From Paraburkholderia dilworthii (GTDB lineage: Bacteria > Pseudomonadota > Gammaproteobacteria > Burkholderiales > Burkholderiaceae): a DNA stretch of 64,000 nt. This document shows positions 24,106 through 33,627 of this stretch, one piece after another. Position 1 is the first letter of the stretch. Each line of letters opens with the position of its first letter. The notes beneath the pieces are model-generated. The model worked only from the letters and a program-made list of their open reading frames with translations, was not told the DNA's origin and searched no databases. The stretch is from NCBI RefSeq assembly GCF_000472525.1, contig NZ_AWZT01000001.1:502045-566044 (forward strand), written 5' to 3'. A program made the translations under genes and the position numbers.

Positions 24106-26790
24106 TCACTCATGCGGCGACGTCGACCCTGGATTCGCCGGTGTGCCGGGCCCGCCGGCGGGCTTGGAGTCGACAGGAATCTGGTCTTCCACCGGCGCGT
24201 CGCCCTTCGAAGCACCATCGGCAGACGGGTTGCTCGCAGGCGTTTGCTCCGGCTCCTGCTTCGGAGGCTCGCCCGCTTCGACGCGCGGCGCGATGCTGTC
24301 CGGATCCCACGTCAGCAGATTGCGCTGGGGGTTCGCGATTTCGATGCCGCGCTCGCGGAACCGGTCGAGAATGCGCCGGTTGAATTCGCGCTGCACGCCC
24401 CAGCGCGCCGAATCGCGGCACTGCATCTGTCCGGCCAGCGTCACCGCGGAGCCATCCACCGCATCCACGCCCCAGAAGCTGAAGTCGGACAGAATGCCGT
24501 CTTTGAACTTCTCGTCCGCGCGCAGCGCAGCGCCGATTTCCTTCAAGGTATCTATCGCGAGATCCACGTCCTGGCCGAACACGATGTTGACGCGCACCGC
24601 CGCATTGCCGATGCCGCGATTCGTATTATTGACCGTCGATACGGAACTGAATGGCACGGTGAAAAGCGAACCGTCGCTGCCGCGCAGGCGCACCGTGCGG
24701 ATCGACAGATACTCGACGGTGCCCGACACGCCCGCGAGCGTCACCCAGTCGCCGACTTGCATCGCGTTTTCCATCAGCAGGAAAATGCCGGTGATGAAAT
24801 CCTGCACGAGCTTTTGCGATCCGAAGCCGAGCGCCACGCCGAAGATGCTCGCGCCCGCAAGAAGCGGCCCGATGTTCACACCCAGCTCGCTCAATCCGGT
24901 GAGCACGACCACGAGCGCGATCGCGCAGAAAAGAGCGGTGCGCAGCATCGGCAGCAGTGTGCGCAGACGCGCGGCGCGTACGAGGTCGCCGCTCGTGGTC
25001 CAACGATCGAGCCGCTGCTCGACCGATACGTTGACGCTTTCCCACACAATCAGCGCGATTACAGCGGCCACGCCGATTGTGACGATGGCCGACGCGAGCC
25101 GGTGGCCGACGCTGCCGTCGCGGAACAGATTGCCCACGTCGACGCCCCACACCTGGAGCAGCGCGAGCGCGGTCAGGATGCCGATGATCCACGAGACCAC
25201 GCGTCGCAACAGCGGGTAATAGCGATAGGCGTGCTGATGCACGAGCGACTTGCCGGCGTCTTCCTGGCCGTTAAAGAGCCGCGCGAGTCCGCCGAAGACG
25301 ACAATCGCGAGCACCCGCGCGCCCACCAGCACCGCGAGCGACATGCCGCCCAGATGCAGCAGCGCGTGATAGCCGTTGCGCACGTCGAGCGCCCAGATAA
25401 ACCACAGCGCCATCACGACGAAGACCGCGAGCCACGCCCATGCATCCGCGAGTGCATTGCCGACCAGTTCGAGCGACTTGCGCGCGGCCATGCGCTGGCG
25501 GATCAGTTCGCCGACTGGCTTGGCGCATTGCAGGATCAGGATCGCGATCATCACGTGGCCGGCGAGCGCGACGACCTTCATCAACGCGAGATGCGCCGCC
25601 TCGCTCAGGCCGAGCGATTGCGCGATTTCCGCAGCCGCCGAGCCCACGCCCACGACGCTGACAATGCGTATCATCCAGCGATGTACGAACGCGGCCCACG
25701 CATCGCTCATACGCAACAGACGCAGACGCGGCGCCGCGGGTTGCAGGAAAAAACCGCTGACGATCACGATCAGGCGGCACAGCACGTAGATATCGACGAG
25801 CGAATCGAGCGCGCGGTCTTGCGGCGTGCCGTCGTCGGTATAGATCGACATCAGCGCGCTCGCTGCGCCGACGAACACCGCGAGGGGCAGCAGGCGCAGA
25901 ACCGTGATCAATAGCGCGCGGGGCAGACGCTGCAGGAGCGTCCAGTGATGTGCGGCGTTCTGCTTGCCCTTGGCTTCAGCCGCTTTGCCGCCCGTTGACG
26001 CGGCTGAAGGCGTGGGCGTCACGGCGGGTTGGCCGGTGGCCGCGGTCGTTGTCGCGCTCGCCGCAGTGCCGGTTTCCGCCCCGGCCTGCGCCTCGGCCCG
26101 TACCTCGGCGACGGGCGGGGCAGGCAAAGGCGGCGCGGCGTTTGGAGCGTCGGCGGGCTGCGGTTCGACGTCGACCGGTAAGTCGGTGCGCGGGGCGTCG
26201 GCGGCGTCGCCACGTTCGCGGCGCGCGGCCACGGCGCGATACGCCCGGCGCAACAGACGCCGCGCGAGCCATTCGAACACCAGCGCGGGCAACAGCGCAG
26301 CCAGCAGCGACCACGCGACGTGAGCCAGAACGGAGCGCGCTTGCGGATTGGTCGATTGCCAGTTCCACCACGCGCGCACCGAAGCGACGTCGAGCAGCGC
26401 CGTGACCGAATTGCGCAACGACGTTCCGAGGTGGATGGCCCAGTGTGCGCCCTGACGCGCGAGCTGCGACGCGAGCCCATTGGATTTGAACGCGGCGGGA
26501 ACGAGTGCGGCCGCGCCGCTCGCGGCAGCCGGCGCCGAGGCTGCCGGTGCAGCGGAGGCCGGTGCGCTGAGCGCGCCGGCTGCCGCGATAGCCTGCAAGG
26601 TATCGGCGACCTGGGCGCGGCGCTTGGGATCGTTGAGGACCGAGAGCGCTTGCCGCGCCTGCTCAGGCGTCAGGGTGACAGCGGTGCCGGAGGCTGCCTG
26701 TGCGGGAGTGGCCGGCGTTACCGCGGCGAAGACGGGCGGTGCGCCCAGGATGACGAAAACGAGGAAACAGACGTGTAGTAATTTGCGCAT
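24106..26790 (-). CDS. Large MscS-family mechanosensitive channel
   Basis: A protein of about 894 residues with a signal peptide (MRKLLHVCFLVFVILGAPP), a helical periplasmic region and many transmembrane helices. The C-terminal MscS pore and beta domain is clear: pore helix GPLLAGASIFGVALGFGSQ, then VGDWVTLAGVSGTVEYL and a beta domain reading RGSDGSLFTVPFSSVSTVNN. It is far larger than MscS (286 aa) and resembles the YbiO/MscK class. It should release solutes on hypo-osmotic shock. Two Ala/Pro/Thr-rich linkers and a Pro/Glu-rich tail are probably disordered. The start is chosen at the signal peptide. It converges on the helicase gene, 26 nt away. Confidence 0.9.
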   Translation of the reverse strand: MRKLLHVCFLVFVILGAPPVFAAVTPATPAQAASGTAVTLTPEQARQALSVLNDPKRRAQVADTLQAIAAAGALSAPASAAPAASAPAAASGAAALVPAAFKSNGLASQLARQGAHWAIHLGTSLRNSVTALLDVASVRAWWNWQSTNPQARSVLAHVAWSLLAALLPALVFEWLARRLLRRAYRAVAARRERGDAADAPRTDLPVDVEPQPADAPNAAPPLPAPPVAEVRAEAQAGAETGTAASATTTAATGQPAVTPTPSAASTGGKAAEAKGKQNAAHHWTLLQRLPRALLITVLRLLPLAVFVGAASALMSIYTDDGTPQDRALDSLVDIYVLCRLIVIVSGFFLQPAAPRLRLLRMSDAWAAFVHRWMIRIVSVVGVGSAAAEIAQSLGLSEAAHLALMKVVALAGHVMIAILILQCAKPVGELIRQRMAARKSLELVGNALADAWAWLAVFVVMALWFIWALDVRNGYHALLHLGGMSLAVLVGARVLAIVVFGGLARLFNGQEDAGKSLVHQHAYRYYPLLRRVVSWIIGILTALALLQVWGVDVGNLFRDGSVGHRLASAIVTIGVAAVIALIVWESVNVSVEQRLDRWTTSGDLVRAARLRTLLPMLRTALFCAIALVVVLTGLSELGVNIGPLLAGASIFGVALGFGSQKLVQDFITGIFLLMENAMQVGDWVTLAGVSGTVEYLSIRTVRLRGSDGSLFTVPFSSVSTVNNTNRGIGNAAVRVNIVFGQDVDLAIDTLKEIGAALRADEKFKDGILSDFSFWGVDAVDGSAVTLAGQMQCRDSARWGVQREFNRRILDRFRERGIEIANPQRNLLTWDPDSIAPRVEAGEPPKQEPEQTPASNPSADGASKGDAPVEDQIPVDSKPAGGPGTPANPGSTSPHE

Positions 26791-27333
26791 AGGGTGTAAG
26801 ACGGGCTGCGGGTGCGGACGGCTTGAAGGACGCATCGGACGGTCTGCGGTTCGGCTCAACCTTAAACCGACACGGCTTTCGTCGCACAAGTTCCTTTGGG
26901 CTTCGCCGCTATGGGCGAGCATCGGTCTGGCGAAGAGTAGCCGGCGCTGGCAACCAGGGGTAGCAAGTTACTTGCCTGTTTGCGCGGGGCGGGAGAGGGC
27001 TAACGATTCAAAATGTAAGCGGATCGCAGCGCGGCGAGCGGGTGGTGCTTCCTGGGATGAGCAATTAAGGTCGGGGAAGGGCCTTGCTGCGAGTGGAGGA
27101 CCTTCCGCAGTCGCCCGCTGGAGCGCTGCTGCGCGCGCTTGATATACAGCGCATCAGCGCATCAGCGTCTCGAACCTGCGCGCGCACAACCGCGTTTGAC
27201 ATCGCGCGCCGTATTGACCGTGGGCCATCGGCATTGCGGCTCTCGGGCAAATACCACTGAATCTGCACGAGAGTTTGTCGCGCTTCGATAGTTATAGGCA
27301 AATCACGAGCGAACAGCCCGAAACCAACCCGAA
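26791..27333. other. Intergenic region of about 540 bp
   Basis: This lies upstream of the MscS gene and downstream of the VpsR-like activator, both on the minus strand. Short frames exist, for example 27065-27301 (TTG start, no Shine-Dalgarno), but none is convincing. No terminator or sigma-54 element was recognised. Confidence 0.45.
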
Positions 27334-28779
27334 CTAAACCGACGCCGCCGACATCAACGATGGTGCGCGCCGCGGCCTCTCGCCGGCCGCATCGTCGTCG
27401 GCGCCTGCGTTCGACGCGCGACCGCCCGACGGCTCCGCGTGCAGCCGGTCCGCGTGCATCAGCCGATACAGCGTGGCGCGCGAAATGCCGAGCTCGGCCG
27501 CCGCCTCCGACAATCTGTAGCCATGCCGCTGCAGCGCATGCTCAATCGCGTCTTTCTCGGCTTTGCTGCGGATTTCCGCGAGCGTGACGGCCGGCCCGTT
27601 GTCTGTCTCCGGCAAGCCGAGGTCGCTCGCGTTGATGAAACGGCCCTCGCTCATCACGACGGCGCGCCGCACGCAGTTGATCAGTTCGCGCACGTTGCCC
27701 GGCCACGCATAGTTCGACATTGCGACGATTGCGTCGCTCGACAGGCCGCGCAGCTTGCGCGCGCCGTCTTGCCTGTACATGCTCAGTGCATAGCTCGCGA
27801 GCAGCTTGATGTCGCCGCCGCGCTCGCGCAACGGCGGCTCGACGAGGCACAGCACGCATAGCCGGTGATACAGGTCAGCGCGGAAACGGCCCTCTTCGAC
27901 GGCCTTGTCGAGATCGACGTGCGTTGCGGAAATGACCCGCACATTCACGTGTATCGGCCCATTGCCGCCGAGCCGCTCGATCGTGCCTTCCTGCAGAAAG
28001 CGCAGCAGCACGGCCTGGCATTCGTGCGGCATGTCGCCGATTTCATCGAGAAAGAGCGTGCCTTCATGCGCGCTTTCGATCCGCCCGATCTTGCGTTGAA
28101 GCGCGCCGGTAAAGGCGCCGCGTTCATGGCCGAATAGCTCGGCCTGCAACAGGCTCGGCGGAATCGCCGCGCAATTGATGGCGACGAACTGCCGGCCCGC
28201 GCGCGGCGAGCGCTCGTGGATCGCGCGCGCGGTCAACTCCTTGCCTGTGCCCGATTCGCCGGCGACGAACACAGGCGCTTCGGTCGCGCTGCATTTGTCG
28301 ATGCGCCGGTACAGTTGCTGCATCGCGTCGCACTGACCGACCATGCCGTGCCGTCCGAGCGACGGTTCCGGCGTCACATGCGCGTGCCGCAGCGCCGATA
28401 ATCCATGTGCGTGGCCGAGCGCGAATATGAGCCGCTCGTTCAGCCAGGGCCGCGTGACGAAGTCGAAGCAGTAATCGAGGATGAAACGGCTGACCAGTTC
28501 GTTGTCCGCCTCGCCCGGCGCGATTTGCGCGACCCAGTTGGTTTCGGGACGGCGCATGCACGACGCAAGCGCCGACAATTGCTGCGACGTGCAGTCTTGC
28601 GGCAATTCGACCAGACCCACCTTGATGTTGTCGCGATCGATCATGCGTTCCGCACTTGCGGTGCTTTTCGCATGTACGGCGTGCCAGCCAGATGCGGCGA
28701 GGAAGTCGGCGAGTTTCTGATCGGGTGAGTTCGACAGGTAAAGAACGGTGCGTTCGGTGTCCGCGGATACGAAAGTCAT
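27334..28779 (-). CDS. VpsR-like sigma-54-dependent transcriptional activator
   Basis: A 481-residue enhancer-binding protein. Residues 1-130 form a receiver-like domain of the VpsR type. The AAA+ domain has Walker A GESGTGK (174-180), the sigma-54 contact loop GAFTGA (221-226) and LFLDEIGDMP. A Fis-type HTH (AAAELGISRATLYRLM) is near the end. In the receiver the phospho-acceptor position appears to be Glu58 (KVGLVELP) rather than Asp, so control by phosphorylation is unlikely. The start at 28779 has GAGGG 8 nt upstream; an earlier ATG at 28827 has no ribosome site. Confidence 0.9.
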   Translation of the reverse strand: MTFVSADTERTVLYLSNSPDQKLADFLAASGWHAVHAKSTASAERMIDRDNIKVGLVELPQDCTSQQLSALASCMRRPETNWVAQIAPGEADNELVSRFILDYCFDFVTRPWLNERLIFALGHAHGLSALRHAHVTPEPSLGRHGMVGQCDAMQQLYRRIDKCSATEAPVFVAGESGTGKELTARAIHERSPRAGRQFVAINCAAIPPSLLQAELFGHERGAFTGALQRKIGRIESAHEGTLFLDEIGDMPHECQAVLLRFLQEGTIERLGGNGPIHVNVRVISATHVDLDKAVEEGRFRADLYHRLCVLCLVEPPLRERGGDIKLLASYALSMYRQDGARKLRGLSSDAIVAMSNYAWPGNVRELINCVRRAVVMSEGRFINASDLGLPETDNGPAVTLAEIRSKAEKDAIEHALQRHGYRLSEAAAELGISRATLYRLMHADRLHAEPSGGRASNAGADDDAAGERPRRAPSLMSAASV

Positions 28780-30175
28780 TTGCATTACCCTCGATTCAAT
28801 GCTGCTCTCAAGACTGCTGTTCGACATTCTTAATGACCGCAGGCCGCGCCGGCCTGCGGACTCAACGAGTCAGCCAGCCTTTTTGCAAGCGCGGGCGTGA
28901 AGCCTGGAGCCATCGGCGGATGCCTGATTCGCGCAACGCGGGCGATGGCCGATCAACAGTAAACGTTATAGCGGGGCAAGCAGGAGCAGCGTGAGCCGCG
29001 AGGTGCCGCATTTTGGGCGGCAGACGGGAGAACGTTCTACGTTGCAACCGCCGGAGTGTTTCATCCCCGAATCACTTGTACCGTTTTTTATCTCGTTGGC
29101 TTTTTGATGCGCTCTGAACGGCGCGTGACTTAAACATAAGCGAAAGCGCTTTGGAATGCTATACAAACAAATCAGTAGCTGAAAAGTTTATTGCTCCCGC
29201 GGCGTTTATTAGGTAATCGCCTCATAGCCGGAACACAGCGGCGGTGAACCGGAACCGTTCGCGGCGCACGTCAAGTGCCGTTGTGCGCGCTGAAACACAA
29301 AACGCGTCGATAAATGTGTCGCAAGCATGCCCGCTTCGCGATTTTTTGATGTTTCAAGTATGCAACAGAATTGACGGTATGCATTTCGGGCGTATTTCGA
29401 ATGATTCGACGCGTTCACCAGCCGGCATATTCGACCGGAACCTCAACGCAAACGGCGAAGGGGCGCGCCGCGGCCGTACACGACGCGTACATGAAGCGCG
29501 TACTCCAGGCGCTCGGTTCACCTCCAGCGCATGGGCTTAAACTCAGGAAGGCGTCTCGAATACGAATCATCGCCGGCCCGCTAAACCGGCGACAAAGCGT
29601 GGCGATAGTCGCGCGTCGTCGCGAACTCCCGCGCGACGGGACCTGGGCGCGCATGGCATGCCCATTGCAATAAGCGACTCGCAGCGAATCTGTTGCTGCC
29701 GGTCGGCCGAGGAACAGGGGAACGCGGAAAACGACCGGCGGTACAACGACTTCGTAGACGCGGCCGGGGAAAGCCAATGCGTCATACGAGGCTGCGGCGG
29801 GGCCACTGACAAACGGACGTCAAACAAAACGGGGCGAATACCGATGCGAAGCGGTTGTTCGTCACCCGGCGACGCAAGGCTCTGACCTCGCCGGTTTTTT
29901 CGTCTGTGCAAGAGCAAGTGGCGGACATATAACGACAGGTACCTCGCGCGGCAACGTTTGCGCGAGCGACATGCATAACAGGGAAGGGGCAGCGCACGGT
30001 CCGGACCAACCGGCGCGACGAAGCGGGGAGAAGGCCAGAGCTTCCATAGAGAAGCGCATAGCGAGGTGGACCGGGCGCCGTGTTCGCGCGTATTGCGTGG
30101 GCACGGCGGACCTGGAAGGCTGTGAGGCCAGGAGGTTGGAAGGCGGCCGTCAGCGTGTCACTTACGGGGAATGTC
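28780..30175. other. Gene-poor region of about 1.4 kb
   Basis: No frame here has both a good ribosome site and protein-like codon use. The part at 29050-29220 is clearly AT-richer than the surroundings. It holds a perfect hairpin (28837-28859) in the leader of the VpsR-like gene and a weak sigma-54-like element on the minus strand (29265-29280, CGGCACTTGACGTGCG, GG-N10-GC). It may hold regulatory DNA, a small RNA or decayed genes. Confidence 0.5.
28837..28859. repeat. Perfect 10-bp hairpin in the leader of the VpsR-like gene
   Basis: CCGCAGGCCG pairs with CGGCCTGCGG around a 3-nt CGC loop, 58 nt upstream of the chosen start at 28779 on the minus strand. There is no T-run. It could be a regulator binding site or a structured leader. 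Confidence 0.55.
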
Positions 30176-30472
30176 ATGAAAGCGCACATTACCGGCCCGG
30201 CCTGCGCGCCGCGCCACGACCAGCCCATCACCGAATGTACCGCCAACGCTGTCCGTCTTCATTACCGAAGACATGTTCGCGCCCGCGCGCTATTTGCGGC
30301 GCCGCCGGTCGATCTGCTTACGCTCGTGATTGCCGAGGCAGCGAAGCGCAAGGCACAGGCCGAGATCCAGCGCCCGGCGCTGCGCGACGCGTACGAGATG
30401 CCGGTTTCACATGAGAGGAACTGCGATCGCGATGCGGACATCCGTCGACGGGAATACGGCGAATCGGATTGA
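30176..30472 (+). CDS. Hypothetical small protein
   Basis: A 98-residue frame starting MKAHITGPACAPRHDQ, with GGGGA about 6 nt before the ATG. The central part (LLTLVIAEAAKRKAQAEIQ) has the GC-rich third-position pattern of the true genes here and would form an amphipathic helix; the ends are charged. No family is recognised. It is the best coding candidate in an otherwise gene-poor stretch. Confidence 0.4.
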   Translation: MKAHITGPACAPRHDQPITECTANAVRLHYRRHVRARALFAAPPVDLLTLVIAEAAKRKAQAEIQRPALRDAYEMPVSHERNCDRDADIRRREYGESD

Positions 30473-30626
30473 ACGCCGTTCGTGAGTGGCCGGCGGCTTG
30501 CATAAGCGTTACGAACAAGGACGCAGACGCAGGCCCGGAAATCGCCCCGCCCGCATGCGGGCCGGCTCGTGCTCGTGGCATCATGTAAAGCCAGCCACAG
30601 TTAGCAAGCCGAGCGGGGCGTCATTC

Positions 30627-32075
30627 ATGGCCTACCAAACCAGCGGTCCTAGCGGCATTTCTTCGATCCTTTCGAACCCGATCCTGAACACGGATTCGTA
30701 CAAGGCGTCGCATTATCTGCAATACCCGCCCGAAGCCTCGGCGATGTTTTCGTACATCGAATCGCGGGGCGGGCGCTACGATTGCACGCTCTTTTTCGGC
30801 TTGCAGATGCTGATCAAAGAGTATCTGTGCCGGCCCATCACAGTGGAGATGATCGAACAGGCCAAGGCGTTTTTCGGCACGCATGGCGAGCCGTTCAACG
30901 AAGCCGGCTGGCATCACATCGTCGAGCGTCATAACGGTTATCTGCCAGTGCGGATTCGCGCGGTGCCCGAGGGTTCGGTGGTGCCGACGCATAACGTGCT
31001 CGTCACCGTCGAATGCGACGATCCGCAGGTTTTCTGGCTCGCTTCGTATCTCGAGACCATGCTGCTGCGCGTGTGGTATCCGGTCACGGTCGCGACGCAA
31101 AGCTGGCATCTGCGCAAGACGATCCGCGCATATCTGGTAAAGACGAGCGACGACCTCACGCAACTGCCGTTCAAACTGCACGACTTCGGTGCGCGCGGCG
31201 TGTCGAGCGCGGAATCGGCGGCAATCGGCGGCGCCGCGCATCTCGTGAGCTTCATGGGCTCGGACACGGTGCTCGGCGTGGCCGCTGCCAATCACTATTA
31301 CAACGAGAGCATGGCCGCCTTTTCGGTGCCGGCCGCCGAGCACAGCACGATCACTTCGTGGGGCCGCGAGCGCGAGGCCGACGCGTATCGGAACATGATC
31401 GCGAAATTTGCAAGGCCGGGCGCAATCGTTTCCGTGGTATCGGACTCCTACGATCTGTACGCGGCACTCAAGGTCTGGGGCACCGAACTGAAGCAGGCCG
31501 TGCTAGAGTCCGGCGCCACCCTTGTCATCAGACCCGATTCGGGCGACCCGCAGACCATCGTGTTGCAAACCTTGCAGGCGCTGGAGGCGTCGTTTGGATC
31601 GGCGCTAAATAGCAAGGGGCGGCGCGTGCTCGACAACGTGCGCGTGATTCAGGGCGACGGCGTGAATCCCGACTCGCTCGAAGCCATTCTCGCCGCGATG
31701 GACGATGCGGGCTTCGCCGCGGACAACATCGTGTTCGGCATGGGCGGCGCGCTGTTGCAGCAGATCAATCGCGACACGCAGCGCTTCGCGATGAAGTGCT
31801 CGGCGATCCGCCTCGGCGACGCGTGGCGCGACGTGTCGAAAGACCCGGTCACGGACGCGAGCAAACGTTCGATGAAAGGACGTCTCACGCTGCTGCGCCA
31901 TCGTCGGACGGGCGCGTATCGGACAGCCACGCTGCCGCTCGCGGCGGATGACGGCGCGGGCGCCGGGCAAGCCGATTGGGAGGATGCGATGGTGACGGTG
32001 TTCGATTCGGGCAAACTGCTCGTCGACGTATCGTTGTCGGAGATCCGCACCCGCGCGCATGCGCACGAAGTGTAG
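30627..32075 (+). CDS. nadV: Nicotinamide phosphoribosyltransferase (NadV/NAMPT type)
   Basis: A 482-residue enzyme converting nicotinamide and PRPP to NMN, which allows NAD salvage without a deamidase. The length and landmarks fit the NAMPT/NadV family rather than the shorter PncB: ILNTDSYKASHYLQYPP at the start, FKLHDFGARGVSSAESA, VIRPDSGDPQ and VIQGDGVNPDSL, the phosphate-binding segments. The ATG at 30627 is the family-typical start although its ribosome site is weak. No adjacent NMN adenylyltransferase or NrtR regulator is seen. Confidence 0.93.
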   Translation: MAYQTSGPSGISSILSNPILNTDSYKASHYLQYPPEASAMFSYIESRGGRYDCTLFFGLQMLIKEYLCRPITVEMIEQAKAFFGTHGEPFNEAGWHHIVERHNGYLPVRIRAVPEGSVVPTHNVLVTVECDDPQVFWLASYLETMLLRVWYPVTVATQSWHLRKTIRAYLVKTSDDLTQLPFKLHDFGARGVSSAESAAIGGAAHLVSFMGSDTVLGVAAANHYYNESMAAFSVPAAEHSTITSWGREREADAYRNMIAKFARPGAIVSVVSDSYDLYAALKVWGTELKQAVLESGATLVIRPDSGDPQTIVLQTLQALEASFGSALNSKGRRVLDNVRVIQGDGVNPDSLEAILAAMDDAGFAADNIVFGMGGALLQQINRDTQRFAMKCSAIRLGDAWRDVSKDPVTDASKRSMKGRLTLLRHRRTGAYRTATLPLAADDGAGAGQADWEDAMVTVFDSGKLLVDVSLSEIRTRAHAHEV

Positions 32076-32167
32076 CGGCTCGACGTGCGGGCCCGCGCGC
32101 TATGATTCGATACAACAACACGGGCTTCAACACGCGCTTCAATACAGGCAACGCAGATCCCAGAACA

Positions 32168-32647
32168 ATGAGCCATTCCAACACCCAATTGATCGAGCGC
32201 TTCTACACCGCGTTCCAGCAGCGCGACGCCGACACCATGATCGCCTGCTATGCCGACGACGTCGTCTTCAGCGATCCCGCATTCGGCGACTTGCACGGCG
32301 ACGAAGTGCGCGACATGTGGCGCATGCTTGTCACGCGCGCGCAGGATTTTTCGCTGACGTTCGACAGCATCGAAGCCGACGAGCATAACGGCCGAGCGCA
32401 TTGGACCGCGGGCTATGTGTTCAGCCAGACGGGCCGCCCGGTGGTTAATCAGATCGACGCGCGCTTTGCGTTCCGCGACGGGCTGATCGTCGAGCATCGC
32501 GACAGTTTCGATCTATGGGCGTGGATGCGCCAGGCATTGGGCGCACGAGGCGCGCTGCTCGGATGGTCGCCGCTCGTACATCGCTCGATCCGTGCGCGGG
32601 CGAGAAGAGGGCTTGCGCTTTATCGGCGCCAGGACAACAACAGTTGA
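32168..32647 (+). CDS. SnoaL-like/NTF2-family protein
   Basis: A 159-residue protein with an NTF2-like fold of the SnoaL type (LIERFYTAFQQRDADTMIAC, then DDVVFSDPAFG, and the C-terminal FAFRDGLIVEHRDSFDLW). Such proteins include small isomerases and hydratases and ligand-binding proteins; no substrate can be assigned. The ATG at 32168 begins just before the fold. An earlier in-frame ATG at 32102 adds an unrelated stretch. It follows nadV by about 90 nt. Confidence 0.8.
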   Translation: MSHSNTQLIERFYTAFQQRDADTMIACYADDVVFSDPAFGDLHGDEVRDMWRMLVTRAQDFSLTFDSIEADEHNGRAHWTAGYVFSQTGRPVVNQIDARFAFRDGLIVEHRDSFDLWAWMRQALGARGALLGWSPLVHRSIRARARRGLALYRRQDNNS

Positions 32648-32702
32648 GTGCGCGGGCAGCGGCCGATGCAGTATTCTTTTCCATCGAACAGCGGGGACAG
32701 GT

Positions 32703-33590
32703 ATGCCGGTAATGGATGCCGCATGGCAGGAGTGGCTGCGCACCAACGCAGCGCGTGGCTGCACGATGGACTCGATGATCGGGGCCATGACGCAAGCGGG
32801 TTTTGCCGCCGACACAGCCTTTGAAGCGGTGCGCAACGCGTTCGGCTCGAACGTGGTGAGCGCCGCAACTGCGCCGGTCGCTGCGGCGGGCGGCACCGAA
32901 GCCGCGTTGCGGCAAAAGGCGCCGCAAGCGTACCAGTACGACGAACCACCGGTCGCGCGCGGCAATACGATCCGCGCTTATGACCGCGACGTGCAGGTGT
33001 TGACGCGTTGCGAGCGGCCGCAGGTGATCGTGTTCGCGAACGTGTTGTCGCCGCAGGAATGCAGCGAGATGATCGAGCGTTCGCGGCATCGGCTGAAACG
33101 CTCGACCACGGTCAATCCCGCGACCGGCCAGGAAGACGTGATCCGCAACCGGACCAGTGAAGGTATCTGGTATCAACGCGGCGAAGACGCGTTTATCGAG
33201 CGGCTGGATCAGCGCATTGCGAGCCTGATGAACTGGCCGGTCGAGAATGGCGAAGGTTTGCAGATCCTGCACTATGGCCCGACTGGCGAATATCGGCCGC
33301 ATTTCGACTATTTTCCGCCCGATCAACCCGGCAGCGCGGTACATACTGCGCGCGGCGGCCAGCGCGTGGCCACGCTCGTCGTCTATCTGAACGATGTGCG
33401 CGAGGGCGGCGAAACGATCTTTCCGGAAGCGGGCTTGTCGGTCGCAGCGAACCCGGGCGGCGCTGTATATTTCCGCTACATGAACGGTCAGCGCCAACTC
33501 GATCCGCTAACCTTGCACGGCGGCGCGCCAGTGCTCGCCGGCGAAAAGTGGATCATGACGAAGTGGGTGCGCGAACGCGCGTACGTCTAA
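32703..33590 (+). CDS. 2-oxoglutarate/Fe(II)-dependent prolyl 4-hydroxylase-like protein
   Basis: A 295-residue oxygenase with the P4H alpha-subunit fold at about residues 100-290. The iron ligands are His200 and Asp202 (YRPHFDYF) and His272 (LTLHGGAPV); Lys282 (GEKWIMTKW) would bind 2-oxoglutarate. Residues 1-60 form an extra helical domain. Bacterial relatives hydroxylate proline in proteins such as EF-Tu, but the target here is unknown. A purine-rich GGGGA lies upstream of the ATG at 32703. Confidence 0.9.
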   Translation: MPVMDAAWQEWLRTNAARGCTMDSMIGAMTQAGFAADTAFEAVRNAFGSNVVSAATAPVAAAGGTEAALRQKAPQAYQYDEPPVARGNTIRAYDRDVQVLTRCERPQVIVFANVLSPQECSEMIERSRHRLKRSTTVNPATGQEDVIRNRTSEGIWYQRGEDAFIERLDQRIASLMNWPVENGEGLQILHYGPTGEYRPHFDYFPPDQPGSAVHTARGGQRVATLVVYLNDVREGGETIFPEAGLSVAANPGGAVYFRYMNGQRQLDPLTLHGGAPVLAGEKWIMTKWVRERAYV

Positions 33591-33627
33591 TCTGAACGCA
33601 CGGCGCGCGCGGCGCCTTCACTTGCGC

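Noticed and set aside
24064..25914. Plus-strand open frame of about 616 codons
   Set aside because: It is antisense to the MscS channel, whose pore motif and signal peptide are unmistakable; the plus-strand product has no fold-like features.
27065..27301. Minus-strand frame of 78 codons in the MscS upstream gap
   Set aside because: It has a TTG start without a Shine-Dalgarno and no protein-like pattern.
29090..29115. TTGGCTTTTTGATGCGCT as a sigma-54 promoter
   Set aside because: The spacing between GG and GC is 9 nt instead of the required 10.
29209..29418. Minus-strand frame of 69 codons in the gene-poor stretch
   Set aside because: It has a GTG start without a ribosome site; its composition does not match the real genes.
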